A stretch of 64,000 nt of DNA from Streptomyces sp. M41(2017) (lineage in GTDB: Bacteria; Actinomycetota; Actinomycetes; Streptomycetales; Streptomycetaceae), in assembly GCF_002078175.1 (NCBI RefSeq), contig NZ_MWFK01000001.1, positions 2,604,001-2,668,000 of the forward strand, in the 5' to 3' direction. The notes beneath the pieces are model-generated. The model was not told where the DNA came from. It made no database searches and was given only the letters and a program-made list of their open reading frames with translations. The translations under genes and the position numbers were made by a program. This document shows positions 16,758 through 26,229 of the stretch, piece by piece. Each line of letters starts with the position of its first letter. The stretch's first letter is position 1.

Positions 16758-18074
16758 ATGACCGAACTGCCTTATCCCTACGAAGCCCCAGCCTCGCAGT
16801 CGCTGTTCGACCGTGCGGCCGCCGTCACCCCTGGTGGCGTGAACTCGCCGGTGCGCGCCTTCCGAGCCGTGGGCGGTACGCCCCGGTTCATGGTGTCCGG
16901 CACCGGTCCGTACCTCACCGACGCCGACGGCCGTGAGTACGTCGACCTCGTCTGCTCCTGGGGTCCCATGATCCTCGGGCACTCGCACCCCGAGGTCATC
17001 GCCGCCGTCCAGGAGGCCGTCTCCCGCGGTACGTCCTTCGGCACGCCCGGTGAGGGGGAGGTCGCCCTCGCCGAGGAGATCGTCGCCCGCATCGAGCCCG
17101 TCGACCAGGTCCGGCTCGTCTCCAGCGGCACCGAGGCGACGATGTCGGCCATCCGGCTCGCCCGCGGGTTCACCCGGCGGGCGAAGGTGATCAAGTTCGC
17201 GGGCTGCTACCACGGCCACGTCGACTCGCTGCTCGCCGCGGCGGGCAGCGGCCTCGCCACCTTCGCCCTGCCGGACACCCCCGGTGTCACCGGCGCGCAG
17301 GCCGGCGACACCATCGTCCTGCCCTACAACGACCTCGAAGCCGTGCACGCCGCGTTCCACGCGCACCCCGGTGAGATCGCCTGCGTGATCACCGAGGCCT
17401 CGCCCGGCAACATGGGCGTCGTGCCGCCCGCGCCCGGGTTCAACCAGGGCCTGAAGGACGCCTGCGCGAAGAACGGCGCCCTGTTCGTCTCCGACGAGGT
17501 GATGACCGGCTTCCGTACGAGCAGGGCCGGCTGGTTCGGGATCGACGGTGTGCGCCCCGACCTGATGACCTTCGGCAAGGTGATGGGCGGCGGCTTCCCG
17601 GCCGCGGCGTTCGGTGGCCGTGAGGACGTCATGGCGCACCTCGCGCCGGCCGGGCCGGTGTACCAGGCGGGCACGCTCTCCGGTAACCCCGTCGCCACCG
17701 CCGCGGGTCTCGCGCAGCTGCGGCTGCTCGACGACGCGGCGTACGACAAGGTCGACGCGGTGTCCGAGCGGATCCGGACGCTGGTGACCGAGGCGCTCGC
17801 CAAGGAGGGTGTGACCCACCGTCTGCAGAGCGCCTCGAACATGTTCTCCGTGTTCTTCACGGGACGTGAGGTGCGCGACTACGAGGGTGCGAAGGCGCAG
17901 GAGTCCTTCCGCTACACCGCGTTCTTCCACTCGATGCTGGCGCAGGGTGTGTACCTGCCGCCGTCCTCGTTCGAGTCGTGGTTCGTGTCGACGGCCCATG
18001 ACGACCAGGCGGTTCAGCGGATCGCCGACGCCCTTCCGGCGGCGGCACGGGCAGCGGCGGAGGCCACGGCATGA
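16758..18074 (+). CDS. hemL: Glutamate-1-semialdehyde 2,1-aminomutase
   Basis: 438 residues; a PLP-dependent class-III aminotransferase-fold enzyme making 5-aminolevulinate in the C5 tetrapyrrole pathway. The family start [20 protein letters not shown] is present, then [16 protein letters not shown] for cofactor phosphate binding, SDEVMTGFR, and the PLP lysine in [16 protein letters not shown] (near residue 273). The length is normal. The frame is open upstream, but ATG 16758 matches the family start. It overlaps the phosphatase gene by ATGA and leads a block that also makes cytochrome c, which needs haem. Confidence 0.96.
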   Translation: MTELPYPYEAPASQSLFDRAAAVTPGGVNSPVRAFRAVGGTPRFMVSGTGPYLTDADGREYVDLVCSWGPMILGHSHPEVIAAVQEAVSRGTSFGTPGEGEVALAEEIVARIEPVDQVRLVSSGTEATMSAIRLARGFTRRAKVIKFAGCYHGHVDSLLAAAGSGLATFALPDTPGVTGAQAGDTIVLPYNDLEAVHAAFHAHPGEIACVITEASPGNMGVVPPAPGFNQGLKDACAKNGALFVSDEVMTGFRTSRAGWFGIDGVRPDLMTFGKVMGGGFPAAAFGGREDVMAHLAPAGPVYQAGTLSGNPVATAAGLAQLRLLDDAAYDKVDAVSERIRTLVTEALAKEGVTHRLQSASNMFSVFFTGREVRDYEGAKAQESFRYTAFFHSMLAQGVYLPPSSFESWFVSTAHDDQAVQRIADALPAAARAAAEATA

Positions 18075-18790
18075 GCGAGTCCATCGGCACGAACGGCGCC
18101 GCCGGCGGTACGGGCGCGGACGACATCACCGTCGTCCACCTGATGCGGCACGGCGAGGTCGCCAACCCGGACGGCGTGCTCTACGGGCGGCTGGCCGGCT
18201 ACCACCTGTCCGAGCTGGGCCGGCAGATGGCCGACCGGGTGGCCGAGCACCTGGCGCCGCGCGACATCACCCACGTGGTGGCCTCGCCGCTGGAGCGGGC
18301 GCAGGAGACGGCCACGCCGATCGCGAAGTCGCACGGTCTCGACCTGGCGACCGACGGGCGGCTCATCGAGGCGGAGAACGTCTTCCAGGGCAAGACCTTC
18401 GGGGTCGGGGACGGCGCGCTGCGCAGGCCGGAGAACTGGAAGCACCTCGTCAACCCGTTCAAGCCGTCCTGGGGCGAGCCCTACGTCGACCAGGTCGTGC
18501 GGATGATGGGCGCGCTGGACGCGGCCAAGGACGCCGCGCGCGGCCACGAGGCGGTGCTGGTGAGTCATCAGCTGCCGATCTGGATCGTGCGCAGCTATGT
18601 GGAGAAGCGGCGGCTGTGGCACGACCCGCGCAAGCGGCAGTGCACGCTCGCCTCCCTGACGACCTTCACCTACCGCGGCGACAAGATCGTGTCCGTGGGC
18701 TACAGCGAGCCCGCGCGCGACCTGGTGCCGGCCCATCTGCTCGCGGGCGCCAAGCCGGTGAAGGGCAAGGACAAGGCATTCGGGGCCTGA
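18071..18790 (+). CDS. Histidine phosphatase (phosphoglycerate mutase family)
   Basis: 239 residues of the branch-1 histidine phosphatase superfamily. It has the catalytic LMRHGEV (near residue 24), [10 protein letters not shown], and the second histidine in LVSHQLPIW. The family removes phosphate from diverse small molecules, and the true substrate is unknown. It is translationally coupled to hemL by an ATGA overlap. Confidence 0.88.
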   Translation: MSESIGTNGAAGGTGADDITVVHLMRHGEVANPDGVLYGRLAGYHLSELGRQMADRVAEHLAPRDITHVVASPLERAQETATPIAKSHGLDLATDGRLIEAENVFQGKTFGVGDGALRRPENWKHLVNPFKPSWGEPYVDQVVRMMGALDAAKDAARGHEAVLVSHQLPIWIVRSYVEKRRLWHDPRKRQCTLASLTTFTYRGDKIVSVGYSEPARDLVPAHLLAGAKPVKGKDKAFGA

Positions 18791-18796
18791 CGGCCA

Positions 18797-18846
18797 AATG
18801 AGCGCATATTCGTAAAATCATATAAATCTGCGCGAGTTATACGGAA
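18797..18846 (+). promoter_or_regulatory. AT-rich promoter region of the deacetylase-like lipoprotein gene
   Basis: A tract unusually rich in A/T for this genome contains CATATA, TATAAA and TTATACGG. TATACG at 18838-18843 is the best -10 candidate; it gives a leader of about 70 bases that includes the hairpin at 18857-18909. Confidence 0.45.
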
Positions 18847-18856
18847 CCCGCGACTT

Positions 18857-18909
18857 CATCGTGCCCTCTCATGGGGTGCCAGCTGAGAGCCAGCTGAGAG
18901 GGTGCGATG
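18857..18909 (+). promoter_or_regulatory. Long hairpin in the leader of the lipoprotein gene
   Basis: Bases 18857-18871 pair with 18895-18909 over 15 positions including two G-U pairs, with a 23-base loop that contains GGGGTGCC and one copy of an 11-bp tandem repeat (CCAGCTGAGAG at 18879-18889 and 18890-18900). The hairpin ends four bases before the ribosome site CGAGGA. Confidence 0.5.
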
Positions 18910-18922
18910 AAACGAGGACCGT

Positions 18923-20179
18923 ATGCGGGACGTCAGCCGGAGGGGAATGATCGGTCTCGGGGCAGGTGCCGCGGCCGCGATGGGACTTGCCGCGTGCGGC
19001 ACCGCGCAGAAGGACGCCGTGGGTCACGCCGGTGGTTCCCCCACGGCGGGCAGCGGCAGGCCGGGCACCCCGAAGCGGACCGTGCGTCCCATCGGTGACG
19101 GTTCCACCGCCTACACGGGCAAGCAGCCGCACCAGCCGGGGCAGCCCGTGCCGCTGGAACCCGGCGAGACCCCGCCGCAGTTCGTGGTCTTCTCCTGGGA
19201 CGGCGCCGGCGAGGTCGGCACCGGTCTCTTCGAGCGCTTCCTGCAGCTCGCCAAGGAGAACGAGGCGCACATGACGTTCTTCCTCTCCGGGCTGTATCTG
19301 CTGCCCGAGTCGAAGAAGCGCCTGTACGACCCGCCCAACAACCCGCGGGGCGCCTCCGACATCGGCTATCTCAACGACGACCACGTCCGGTCCACGCTGA
19401 AGCTGGTGCGCCAGGCCTGGCTCGACGGGCACGAGATCGGCACCCACTTCAACGGCCACTTCTGCTCGGGCTCCGGCTCGGTCGGCAACTGGACGCCCCA
19501 GCAGTGGCGCAGCGAGATCGCGCAGGCGAAGTCGTTCGTCACCGAGTGGCGCACCAACACGGGCTGGACCGATCTGCCCGCGCTGCCCTTCGACTACGAG
19601 AAGGAGCTGATCGGCGCCCGCACCCCGTGTCTGCTCGGCCAGGACAACCTGCTGCCCGCCGCCCGTGAGCTGGGCTGGCGCTACGACGCCTCCTCGCCCG
19701 GCGGTGTGCAGCGCTGGCCGCAGAAGAAGGAGGGGCTGTGGGACCTGCCGCTCCAGGCGATCCCCTTCCCCGGGCACCGCTTCGAGGTCCTCTCCATGGA
19801 CTACAACATCCTCGCCAACCAGTCGATCGCCACCACCCGGGCGCCCTCGTACAACTACCCGGCCTGGCGCACCCAGGCGACCAACTCGTACATCGCCGGG
19901 TTCAAGCGGGCATACGAGACGAACCGGGCACCCTTCTTCGTCGGCAACCACTTCGAGGACTGGAACGGCGGCATCTACATGGACGCCGTCGAGAAGGCCT
20001 TCACGTACATCGCCCGCGAGAAGAGCAAGGGCGCGGACGTGCGGCTCGTCTCCTTCCGGCAGTTCGTGGACTGGCTGGACGTGCAGCGGCCCGAGGTGCT
20101 GGCGAAGCTCCAGTCGATGGACGTCGCCGAACAGCCCGCGGGCGGCTGGAAGTCGTACCTTCGGGGGCAGGCCGCCTGA
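18923..20179 (+). CDS. Lipoprotein with a polysaccharide-deacetylase-like domain
   Basis: 418 residues. A twin-arginine-like start (SRRGMIGLGAGAAAAMG) runs into a lipobox, GLAACG, so the mature protein begins at Cys near residue 25 and sits outside the membrane. After a proline-rich linker the domain has FVVFSWDGAG (position of the first catalytic Asp in deacetylases), MTFFLSGLYLL and DGHEIGTHFNGHFC, matching the H-x-x-x-H metal motif, and later FFVGNHFEDWNGG. A peptidoglycan or glycan deacetylase is plausible; activity is not shown. It stands between hemL-phosphatase and the cytochrome c genes. Confidence 0.8.
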   Translation: MRDVSRRGMIGLGAGAAAAMGLAACGTAQKDAVGHAGGSPTAGSGRPGTPKRTVRPIGDGSTAYTGKQPHQPGQPVPLEPGETPPQFVVFSWDGAGEVGTGLFERFLQLAKENEAHMTFFLSGLYLLPESKKRLYDPPNNPRGASDIGYLNDDHVRSTLKLVRQAWLDGHEIGTHFNGHFCSGSGSVGNWTPQQWRSEIAQAKSFVTEWRTNTGWTDLPALPFDYEKELIGARTPCLLGQDNLLPAARELGWRYDASSPGGVQRWPQKKEGLWDLPLQAIPFPGHRFEVLSMDYNILANQSIATTRAPSYNYPAWRTQATNSYIAGFKRAYETNRAPFFVGNHFEDWNGGIYMDAVEKAFTYIAREKSKGADVRLVSFRQFVDWLDVQRPEVLAKLQSMDVAEQPAGGWKSYLRGQAA

Positions 20180-20245
20180 TATGCGGGTTTCCGCCCGCAA
20201 GGGGGGTGCGGAAGATCCCCGAAACGGGCATGCGAAACTTTTCAC

Positions 20246-20869
20246 ATGAGTGCCGCCTGCCGCGCAGACCAGCGCCCGATCCGCACCCGTCGCCGCGCCG
20301 CCCTGCTGACCGCCGGGGCCGCCGTCGCCGCGCTCGTCCTGACCGCGTGCGGGTCGGGCGGCACCAAGGGTGGTGCCGGCGGCAGCGGTTTCGTGGCAGG
20401 CAAGGACGGCATCTCGACGGTGGCGAAGAGCGACCGCGTGGCCATCCCCGACCTCTCCGGCAAGACCGTCGACGGCAAGCTGCTCGACGTCGCGGACTAC
20501 AAGGGCAAGGTCGTCGTCCTGAACGTGTGGGGCTCCTGGTGCCCGCCGTGCCGGGCCGAGGCACCCAACTTCGTGAAGGTCGCCAAGGAGACCGCCGGCC
20601 AGGGCGTGCAGTTCGTGGGCATCAACACCCGTGACGCGAACGTGTCGCTGGCGCGGTCCTTCGAGAAGGACAAGGGCGTCACCTACCCCAGCCTGTTCGA
20701 CCCGACGGGCAAGCTGATGCTCCGCTTCAAGAAGGGCACGCTCAACCCGCAGACGATCCCGTCGACGCTCGTCATCGACCGGGACGGGAAGATCGCGGCC
20801 CGCACGCTTCAGGCGCTCAGCGAGGACAAGCTGCGCGAGATGCTCGACCCCGTCCTCGCGGAGAAGTGA
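20246..20869 (+). CDS. resA: ResA/TlpA-type thiol-disulfide oxidoreductase lipoprotein
   Basis: 207 residues. A signal peptide with lipobox LTACGS precedes a thioredoxin fold with the active site GSWCPPCRAEAP (near residue 98), FVGINTRD and the cis-proline region PQTIPSTLVID. It probably reduces apocytochrome c cysteines outside the membrane before haem attachment. Its stop overlaps the ccdA start (GTGA), and it opens the cytochrome c maturation operon. No strong ribosome site precedes ATG 20246. Confidence 0.92.
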   Translation: MSAACRADQRPIRTRRRAALLTAGAAVAALVLTACGSGGTKGGAGGSGFVAGKDGISTVAKSDRVAIPDLSGKTVDGKLLDVADYKGKVVVLNVWGSWCPPCRAEAPNFVKVAKETAGQGVQFVGINTRDANVSLARSFEKDKGVTYPSLFDPTGKLMLRFKKGTLNPQTIPSTLVIDRDGKIAARTLQALSEDKLREMLDPVLAEK

Positions 20870-21654
20870 CCGTCGTGTCCCTCCTCCACTCGTCCACGTA
20901 CCTCGCCTCGGGTGACCTGAGCAACACGGTCTCCAGCGGGGCCCTGCTGCTCGCCCTGCCCATCGCGGTCCTCGGCGGGCTCGTCTCCTTCTTCTCGCCG
21001 TGCGTCCTGCCGCTCGTCCCCGGCTATCTCTCGTACGTCACCGGGGTCAGCGGCACCGACCTGGCGGACAGCAGACGCGGAAGGATGGCCGGCGGCGCGA
21101 GTCTGTTCGTGCTCGGCTTCACCGCCGTGTTCGTCTCCGGCGGGGCCCTGTTCGGCTACTTCGGGTCGACGCTGTTCGCGTACCAGGACACGCTGTCCAA
21201 GGTCCTCGGCGTCCTCATGATCCTCATGGGTGTCTTCTTCATGGGGATGATGCCCTGGCTGACGCAGCGGGAGTTCCGCTTCCACAAGCGGCCGGTGACG
21301 GGCCTGGTCGGGGCCCCGATACTGGGCGCGCTGTTCGGCATCGGCTGGACGCCCTGCATCGGCCCGACCCTCGCCTCCGTGCTGGCCCTCTCCTCGAACG
21401 AGGCGAGCGCCGGACGAGGGGCCATACTGACCGTCGCGTACTGCCTCGGTCTCGGCGTGCCCTTCGTGCTCGCCGCCGTCGCCTTCCGCAAGGCGCTCGG
21501 CGCGTTCGGCTGGGTCAAGCGCCACTACGTCTGGGTCATGCGGATCGGCGGCACGATGATGATCGTGACCGGCGTGCTCCTGCTCACAGGAGCCTGGGAC
21601 AGCCTGGTGCAGCAGATGCAGACGTGGTCCAGCGGCTTCACGGTAGGGATCTGA
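20866..21654 (+). CDS. ccdA: CcdA, membrane thiol-electron carrier for cytochrome c maturation
   Basis: 262 residues with about six membrane helices. The two redox cysteines are in FFSPCVLPLVPGY (near residue 45) and GWTPCIGPT (near 160). CcdA passes electrons from cytosolic thioredoxin to ResA-type proteins outside. It starts at GTG 20866, coupled to resA, and is followed three bases later by resB. Confidence 0.94.
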   Translation: MTVVSLLHSSTYLASGDLSNTVSSGALLLALPIAVLGGLVSFFSPCVLPLVPGYLSYVTGVSGTDLADSRRGRMAGGASLFVLGFTAVFVSGGALFGYFGSTLFAYQDTLSKVLGVLMILMGVFFMGMMPWLTQREFRFHKRPVTGLVGAPILGALFGIGWTPCIGPTLASVLALSSNEASAGRGAILTVAYCLGLGVPFVLAAVAFRKALGAFGWVKRHYVWVMRIGGTMMIVTGVLLLTGAWDSLVQQMQTWSSGFTVGI

Positions 21655-21657
21655 TCC

Positions 21658-23490
21658 ATGAGCACGACCGACACCGGCAACACCCGCGACTCCGCCGCGA
21701 TGCCGGAGGACGACGGCGCGCCGGACCCGGTGAGCCCCAAGCGGCACATCGGGGTGAGCGCCGACGGCGAACTCGGCGAGGCCGGTTCCCAGCTGTCCAC
21801 CGCTCCCGTCGAGACGGCGATGCCGGGCTCCTTCGGCGGCAGACGCAAGCCCGGCGCGGCCGGCTGGATCGCCTGGACCGGCCGTGAGGTGACCGGCTGG
21901 GTCCGCTGGTTCTGGCGGCAGCTCACGTCGATGCGGGTCGCGCTGATCCTGCTCTTCCTGCTGTCGCTCGGCGCGATCCCCGGCTCGCTGATCCCGCAGT
22001 CCGGCACCGACGCGGCCAAGGTCCAGGACTTCAAGGACGCGCACAGCCTGCTCGGCCCGGTCTACGAGCGGCTCGGCCTGTTCCACGTGTACAGCTCGGT
22101 GTGGTTCTCCGCGATCTACATCCTGCTGTTCGTCTCGCTCATCGGCTGCATCGTGCCCCGCACCTGGCAGTTCGTCGGGCAGCTGCGCGGGCGCCCGCCG
22201 GGCGCCCCCAAGCGGCTGAACCGGCTGCCCGCCTACGCGACCTGGCGCACCGACGCCGAGCCCGAGCAGGTCCGCGAGGCCGCGCTCCGGGTGCTCAAGC
22301 AGAAGCGGTTCCGCGCGCACGTCGAGAAGGACGCCGTCGCCGCGGAGAAGGGCTACCTGCGCGAGACCGGCAACCTGCTCTTCCACATCGCGCTGATCGT
22401 GATGCTCGTCGCCTTCGCCTGGGGCCAGCTCTTCAAGTCCGAGGGCAACAAGCTGATCGTCGAGGGCGACGGCTTCTCGAACACGCTCCTGTCCTACGAC
22501 GACTTCAAGTCCGGCAACCTCTTCAGCACCGACGACCTGACCCCGTTCAGCTTCGACCTGAAGAAGTTCACCGGCACCTACGAGCGGACCGGCCCCAACA
22601 AGGGCACCCCCCGCACGTACCAGGCGGCCGTCGACTACAGCGTCGGTGCCTACGGCAAGGAGAAGAAGACCGTCGTCAAGGTCAACGAGCCGCTCGTGAT
22701 CGGCGACTCGAAGGTCTATCTCACGGCCCACGGCTACGCGCCCACGGTGACGGTCCGGGACGGCAAGGGCAAGGTCGTCTTCCACGACGCCGTGCCCCTG
22801 CTGCCGCTCGACTCGAACGTCACCTCGCAGGGCGCCATCAAGGTGATGGACGGCTACAAGAACGCACGGGGCGCGGGCGAGCAGCTCGGCTTCTCGGCCT
22901 TCTTCGTGCCGACCTTCGCCGGCGCGGGCAAGGGCGACATGTTCTCCCAGTTCCCGGCGCTCGACTATCCGGTGCTCGCGCTGAGCGGCTACCACGGCAG
23001 CCTCGGCGTCGACGCGGGCCTGCCGCAGAACGTGTACCAGCTCGACACGGCCAACATGAAGCAGTTCAAGGACGCCAAGGGCGACATCCTCAAGAAGCGG
23101 CTGCGGCCCGGCGAGACGATGACCCTGCCGAACGGCGCCGGCTCGATCACCTTCGACAAGGACATCAAGGAGTGGGCGAACTTCCAGGTCACCCAGCAGC
23201 CCGGCAGTGACTGGGCGCTGGCCGGGGCGTTCGCCGCGATCTTCGGACTCGCCGGCTCGCTGTTCATCCAGCGCCGCCGTGTCTGGGTCCGGGCCACCAC
23301 CGGCGCCGACGGCGTCACCGTCGTCGAGATGGCCGGGCTCGGCCGCAGCGAGTCCGCGAAGCTTCCCGAGGAGCTCGGCGACCTGGCCGCGCTCGTCCAC
23401 GCAACCGCGCCCACCAAGCCCGACGATGACGCGGCACCCGCCGACGCCGAAACCCCCGTATCCGCCGCCGAAGGGGCTGAGAAGCAGTGA
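21658..23490 (+). CDS. resB: ResB, System II cytochrome c synthase subunit
   Basis: 610 residues. A long hydrophilic N-terminus (about 75 residues) is followed by helices (LTSMRVALILLFLLSLGAIP; VWFSAIYILLFVSLIGCIVP; NLLFHIALIVMLVAFAWGQL), a large extracytoplasmic domain, and a last helix near residue 520. With CcsB it transports haem and attaches it to apocytochromes. It is translated next to ccdA and overlaps ccsB by GTGA. Confidence 0.93.
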   Translation: MSTTDTGNTRDSAAMPEDDGAPDPVSPKRHIGVSADGELGEAGSQLSTAPVETAMPGSFGGRRKPGAAGWIAWTGREVTGWVRWFWRQLTSMRVALILLFLLSLGAIPGSLIPQSGTDAAKVQDFKDAHSLLGPVYERLGLFHVYSSVWFSAIYILLFVSLIGCIVPRTWQFVGQLRGRPPGAPKRLNRLPAYATWRTDAEPEQVREAALRVLKQKRFRAHVEKDAVAAEKGYLRETGNLLFHIALIVMLVAFAWGQLFKSEGNKLIVEGDGFSNTLLSYDDFKSGNLFSTDDLTPFSFDLKKFTGTYERTGPNKGTPRTYQAAVDYSVGAYGKEKKTVVKVNEPLVIGDSKVYLTAHGYAPTVTVRDGKGKVVFHDAVPLLPLDSNVTSQGAIKVMDGYKNARGAGEQLGFSAFFVPTFAGAGKGDMFSQFPALDYPVLALSGYHGSLGVDAGLPQNVYQLDTANMKQFKDAKGDILKKRLRPGETMTLPNGAGSITFDKDIKEWANFQVTQQPGSDWALAGAFAAIFGLAGSLFIQRRRVWVRATTGADGVTVVEMAGLGRSESAKLPEELGDLAALVHATAPTKPDDDAAPADAETPVSAAEGAEKQ

Positions 23491-24605
23491 CGCTCGCCAC
23501 CGCCCACGACCTGGGCGCCGTGACCGATCTGGCCACCGCGACCAACGAACACCTCGCCAACGTCAGCAACACGCTGATCTACTCCGCGATGGCCGTCTAC
23601 ACGCTGGCGTTCTTCGCGTACATCGCCGAGTGGCTCTTCGGCAGCCGCAGCAAGGTCGCGCGCACCGCGAACGCCCTCACCGCGGGAGGCGTGAAGGCGG
23701 CCGCCGCACCCGAGGTCGCCGTGCAGACGGCGGGCGGCACCGCCGTCCTGGCGCGGCCCAAGGTCGTCACCCGGTCCGCGACCGGCGCGCGGGACGTGCC
23801 CGACGGGCCCGGCGCGCACGGCGGCGACGAACAGGGCGACCTGTACGGCCGGATCGCCGTGTCCCTCACCGTCCTCGCGTGGGCCGTCGAGGCGGCCGGC
23901 GTGGTCGCCCGCGCCCTGTCGGTGCGGCGGGCGCCGTGGGGCAACATGTACGAGTTCAACATCACCTTCTCCACCGTGGCCGTCGCGGTGTTCCTCGTGC
24001 TGCTCGCCCTGCGGAAGAACGTGCGCTGGCTCGGCCTTCCGCTGGTCACCACGGTCCTGCTCGACCTCGGGCTCGCCGTCACCGTCCTGTACACCGCGAG
24101 CGACCAGCTGGTTCCGGCGCTGCACTCGTACTGGCTGTACATCCACGTGTCGACCGCGATCCTGTGCGGCGCCGTCTTCTACGTGGGCGCCGTCGGCACG
24201 CTGCTCTACCTGTTCAAGGACAGCTACGAGAACAAGCTCGCGAACGGCGGACAGCCCGGCCGGTTCGCCACCTCCGTCATGGAGCGGCTGCCCGCCTCGT
24301 CCTCGCTCGACAAGTTCTCCTACCGGGTGAACGCGGCCGTCTTCCCGCTGTGGACGTTCACGATCATCGCGGGCGCGATCTGGGCGGGCGACGCCTGGGG
24401 CCGCTACTGGGGCTGGGACCCCAAGGAGACCTGGGCGTTCATCACGTGGGTTGCGTACGCCTGCTACCTGCACGCGCGGGCCACGGCCGGGTGGAAGGGC
24501 CGCAAGGCCGCCTACATCGCCCTGATCGCCTTCGGCTGCTGGCTGTTCAACTACTACGGCGTGAACATCTTCGTCACCGGCAAGCACTCCTACGCGGGCG
24601 TCTGA
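23487..24605 (+). CDS. ccsB: CcsB (CcsA/ResC-type) haem exporter of cytochrome c maturation
   Basis: 372 residues, several membrane helices, and the haem-handling motif WGRYWGWDPKETWAFITW (near residue 310). Histidines in LHSYWLYIHVS and near the motif are probable haem ligands. The first helix is followed by a long alanine-rich loop (residues about 55-120) that many Streptomyces versions share. It ends the operon and is followed by a strong terminator. Confidence 0.94.
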   Translation: MTLATAHDLGAVTDLATATNEHLANVSNTLIYSAMAVYTLAFFAYIAEWLFGSRSKVARTANALTAGGVKAAAAPEVAVQTAGGTAVLARPKVVTRSATGARDVPDGPGAHGGDEQGDLYGRIAVSLTVLAWAVEAAGVVARALSVRRAPWGNMYEFNITFSTVAVAVFLVLLALRKNVRWLGLPLVTTVLLDLGLAVTVLYTASDQLVPALHSYWLYIHVSTAILCGAVFYVGAVGTLLYLFKDSYENKLANGGQPGRFATSVMERLPASSSLDKFSYRVNAAVFPLWTFTIIAGAIWAGDAWGRYWGWDPKETWAFITWVAYACYLHARATAGWKGRKAAYIALIAFGCWLFNYYGVNIFVTGKHSYAGV

Positions 24606-24622
24606 CCCGCCCGGACGTGAAG

Positions 24623-24660
24623 AGGCCGGCCCCGGTGACCTGTGTCACCGGGGCCGGCCT
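24623..24660. terminator. Bidirectional terminator
   Basis: A perfect 17-bp stem (24623-24639 with 24644-24660) around a CTGT loop, 18 bp after ccsB, between convergent genes. Confidence 0.85.
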
Positions 24661-24684
24661 TCGTCGTGGGGAGGGCAGACGGGA

Positions 24685-26229
24685 CTACGAGGGCGGGAGG
24701 CACTCCGCCGCCGGGGGTTTTCCCTCCGGCCAGGCGAGGCGCACGAAGCGGGCGTGGCTGTCGGGGGTCAGCTCCACGATCGGGACCGCCTTGTCGTACG
24801 GGTTGCCGTGCGCGTCCAGGCAGATCCAGCCGCTCGCCCCGTTCACCCGGAGCTGGCGGCCCTTGACCTGCGGCCACTGCAGGCCGACGTCGGCGAGCGC
24901 CGGGACGCGGCCGGTCGGCGAGGCCCCCCGGATGCCGCGCACCGCGAGCCGCATGGCGTCGTACGCGATGATCAACTGGCCGTCGTCGAGGGCGACCTGG
25001 CCGAGCGGTCCGACCGGCCCCCGTTCGGCGCTGTCCAGCAGCCGCTGGAGGACGACGGCGTCGGCCTTGCCGCCGCCGGTGCGGGCGTGGTCCTTCAGCC
25101 AGGCGTCGGGATGGGCGAGCGCCGTGTAGCGCACCGACAGCTGCGGGTCCTTGAGCGCGGCCGGGTCGAGGTCCTTGTCGCCCGCGAGGTACGAGCCCTC
25201 GTCACCGGTGAGGACGGTGAAGCGGCGGTCGGAGCAGCCCCGGGCGCCCAGCGCGTTGATGAACTGGCGCAGCTGGGTGTGCCGGCCGGCGAACAGGACC
25301 GTGTCCGTCGCCTTCGGGGTGTTGCACAGGATGGTGGCGATCTGCGCGAAGACGTTGGCGGTGCTGCCCTCCTTGCTGCGGTCGGCGGGCGGGGTGAACG
25401 GCTGGGCCTCGTACCGCGCGCCCTTGAGCATCTTCTCGAACGAACCCTGGAGCGTGCGCGTGTAGGGGTCGCCGGTCCGGTCGTAGACGAGGAAGGCGTT
25501 GGCGGCGGACACCTTGGCGAAGGAGGCGAGGGCGCGGGCCTCGTCGGTGTTGGTGGGGGAGACGCGGGCGAGGCCCGGGAAGGGGTCCTTGCCGCCCTGT
25601 CCGTTGGCCAGGTCGTCGGCGGTGATCGAACTCCCTATCACCGGGATGCCGCGCCGGGTCAGCTCGGCCACCGCCCGCTTGTTGTTCTCGGTGCTCAGCC
25701 CGACCCCGGTCACCGCGCGCAGCCGGTCCGCGCTCCTCGTCATGCGCTCCAGCTGGTCGACCGTGTGCCGCCAGGAGGCCCCGGTGGCACCGGGGTTGGC
25801 GAGGACGAGCCGTATCTTCGGCTTCAGCCCGGTCGTGTCGTGGTTGGCCTGGTACTGCGCGAGGTAGGCGCCCTGGAGTTCGTGCTGCACGTCGTTCAGG
25901 TTGTCCGCGTCGGTGGCGGTGAAGGGTTCGAGCAGGACGACCGTGACGTAACTGCCGGGCGCCAGGCGGTGGTTCTCCCGGTTGATCGCGCGCACGGTGT
26001 CGGCGAACCGGGCGCGTCCGAAGGCGTACGTCGTCGAGGAGACGCCCACGCACTCGTCGCGGTCCGGGGGCTGTACGACCCCGGGTGCGCAGGACCGGTT
26101 CTCCTTGGTGGCGGTCAGGCCGCCCCAGACGCCGAGGCCCACCCGGGCGGCGGCGAGCGTCAGCGCCACGTACCGGCGGAAGCGGATCTCCCAGACGTCC
26201 TCGCGCAGCCACACCCACAGTCGGGCCAT
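24685..26229 (-). CDS. Membrane-anchored periplasmic-binding-protein-fold sensor-like protein
   Basis: 514 residues. A short cytosolic start (MARLWVWLREDVWEIRFRRY) leads into one membrane helix (VALTLAAARVGLGVWGGL), with no lipobox. The extracytoplasmic part resembles type-I periplasmic binding proteins of branched-chain amino-acid transporters: RLVLANPGATGASWRHTVDQ, VTGVGLSTENNKRAVAELTR, RGIPVIGSSITADDL and a late DAMRLAVRGI. No ABC permease or ABC ATPase is nearby. Its ATG overlaps the stop of the upstream NTPase gene (ATGA), so the two proteins are made together. A ligand-sensing role is inferred. Confidence 0.75.
   Translation of the reverse strand: MARLWVWLREDVWEIRFRRYVALTLAAARVGLGVWGGLTATKENRSCAPGVVQPPDRDECVGVSSTTYAFGRARFADTVRAINRENHRLAPGSYVTVVLLEPFTATDADNLNDVQHELQGAYLAQYQANHDTTGLKPKIRLVLANPGATGASWRHTVDQLERMTRSADRLRAVTGVGLSTENNKRAVAELTRRGIPVIGSSITADDLANGQGGKDPFPGLARVSPTNTDEARALASFAKVSAANAFLVYDRTGDPYTRTLQGSFEKMLKGARYEAQPFTPPADRSKEGSTANVFAQIATILCNTPKATDTVLFAGRHTQLRQFINALGARGCSDRRFTVLTGDEGSYLAGDKDLDPAALKDPQLSVRYTALAHPDAWLKDHARTGGGKADAVVLQRLLDSAERGPVGPLGQVALDDGQLIIAYDAMRLAVRGIRGASPTGRVPALADVGLQWPQVKGRQLRVNGASGWICLDAHGNPYDKAVPIVELTPDSHARFVRLAWPEGKPPAAECLPPS

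Noticed and set aside
18871..18900. TPP riboswitch resemblance (GGGGTGCC followed by GCTGAGAG)
   Set aside because: Only the 5' part of the consensus is present; the ACCTGA and later segments of the thiamine aptamer are absent, and the gene downstream has no thiamine link. The words are explained by the hairpin and tandem repeat.
20809..23400. 863-codon minus-strand frame opposite the cytochrome c genes
   Set aside because: Low-complexity antisense of resA, ccdA and resB, which all have diagnostic motifs on the plus strand.
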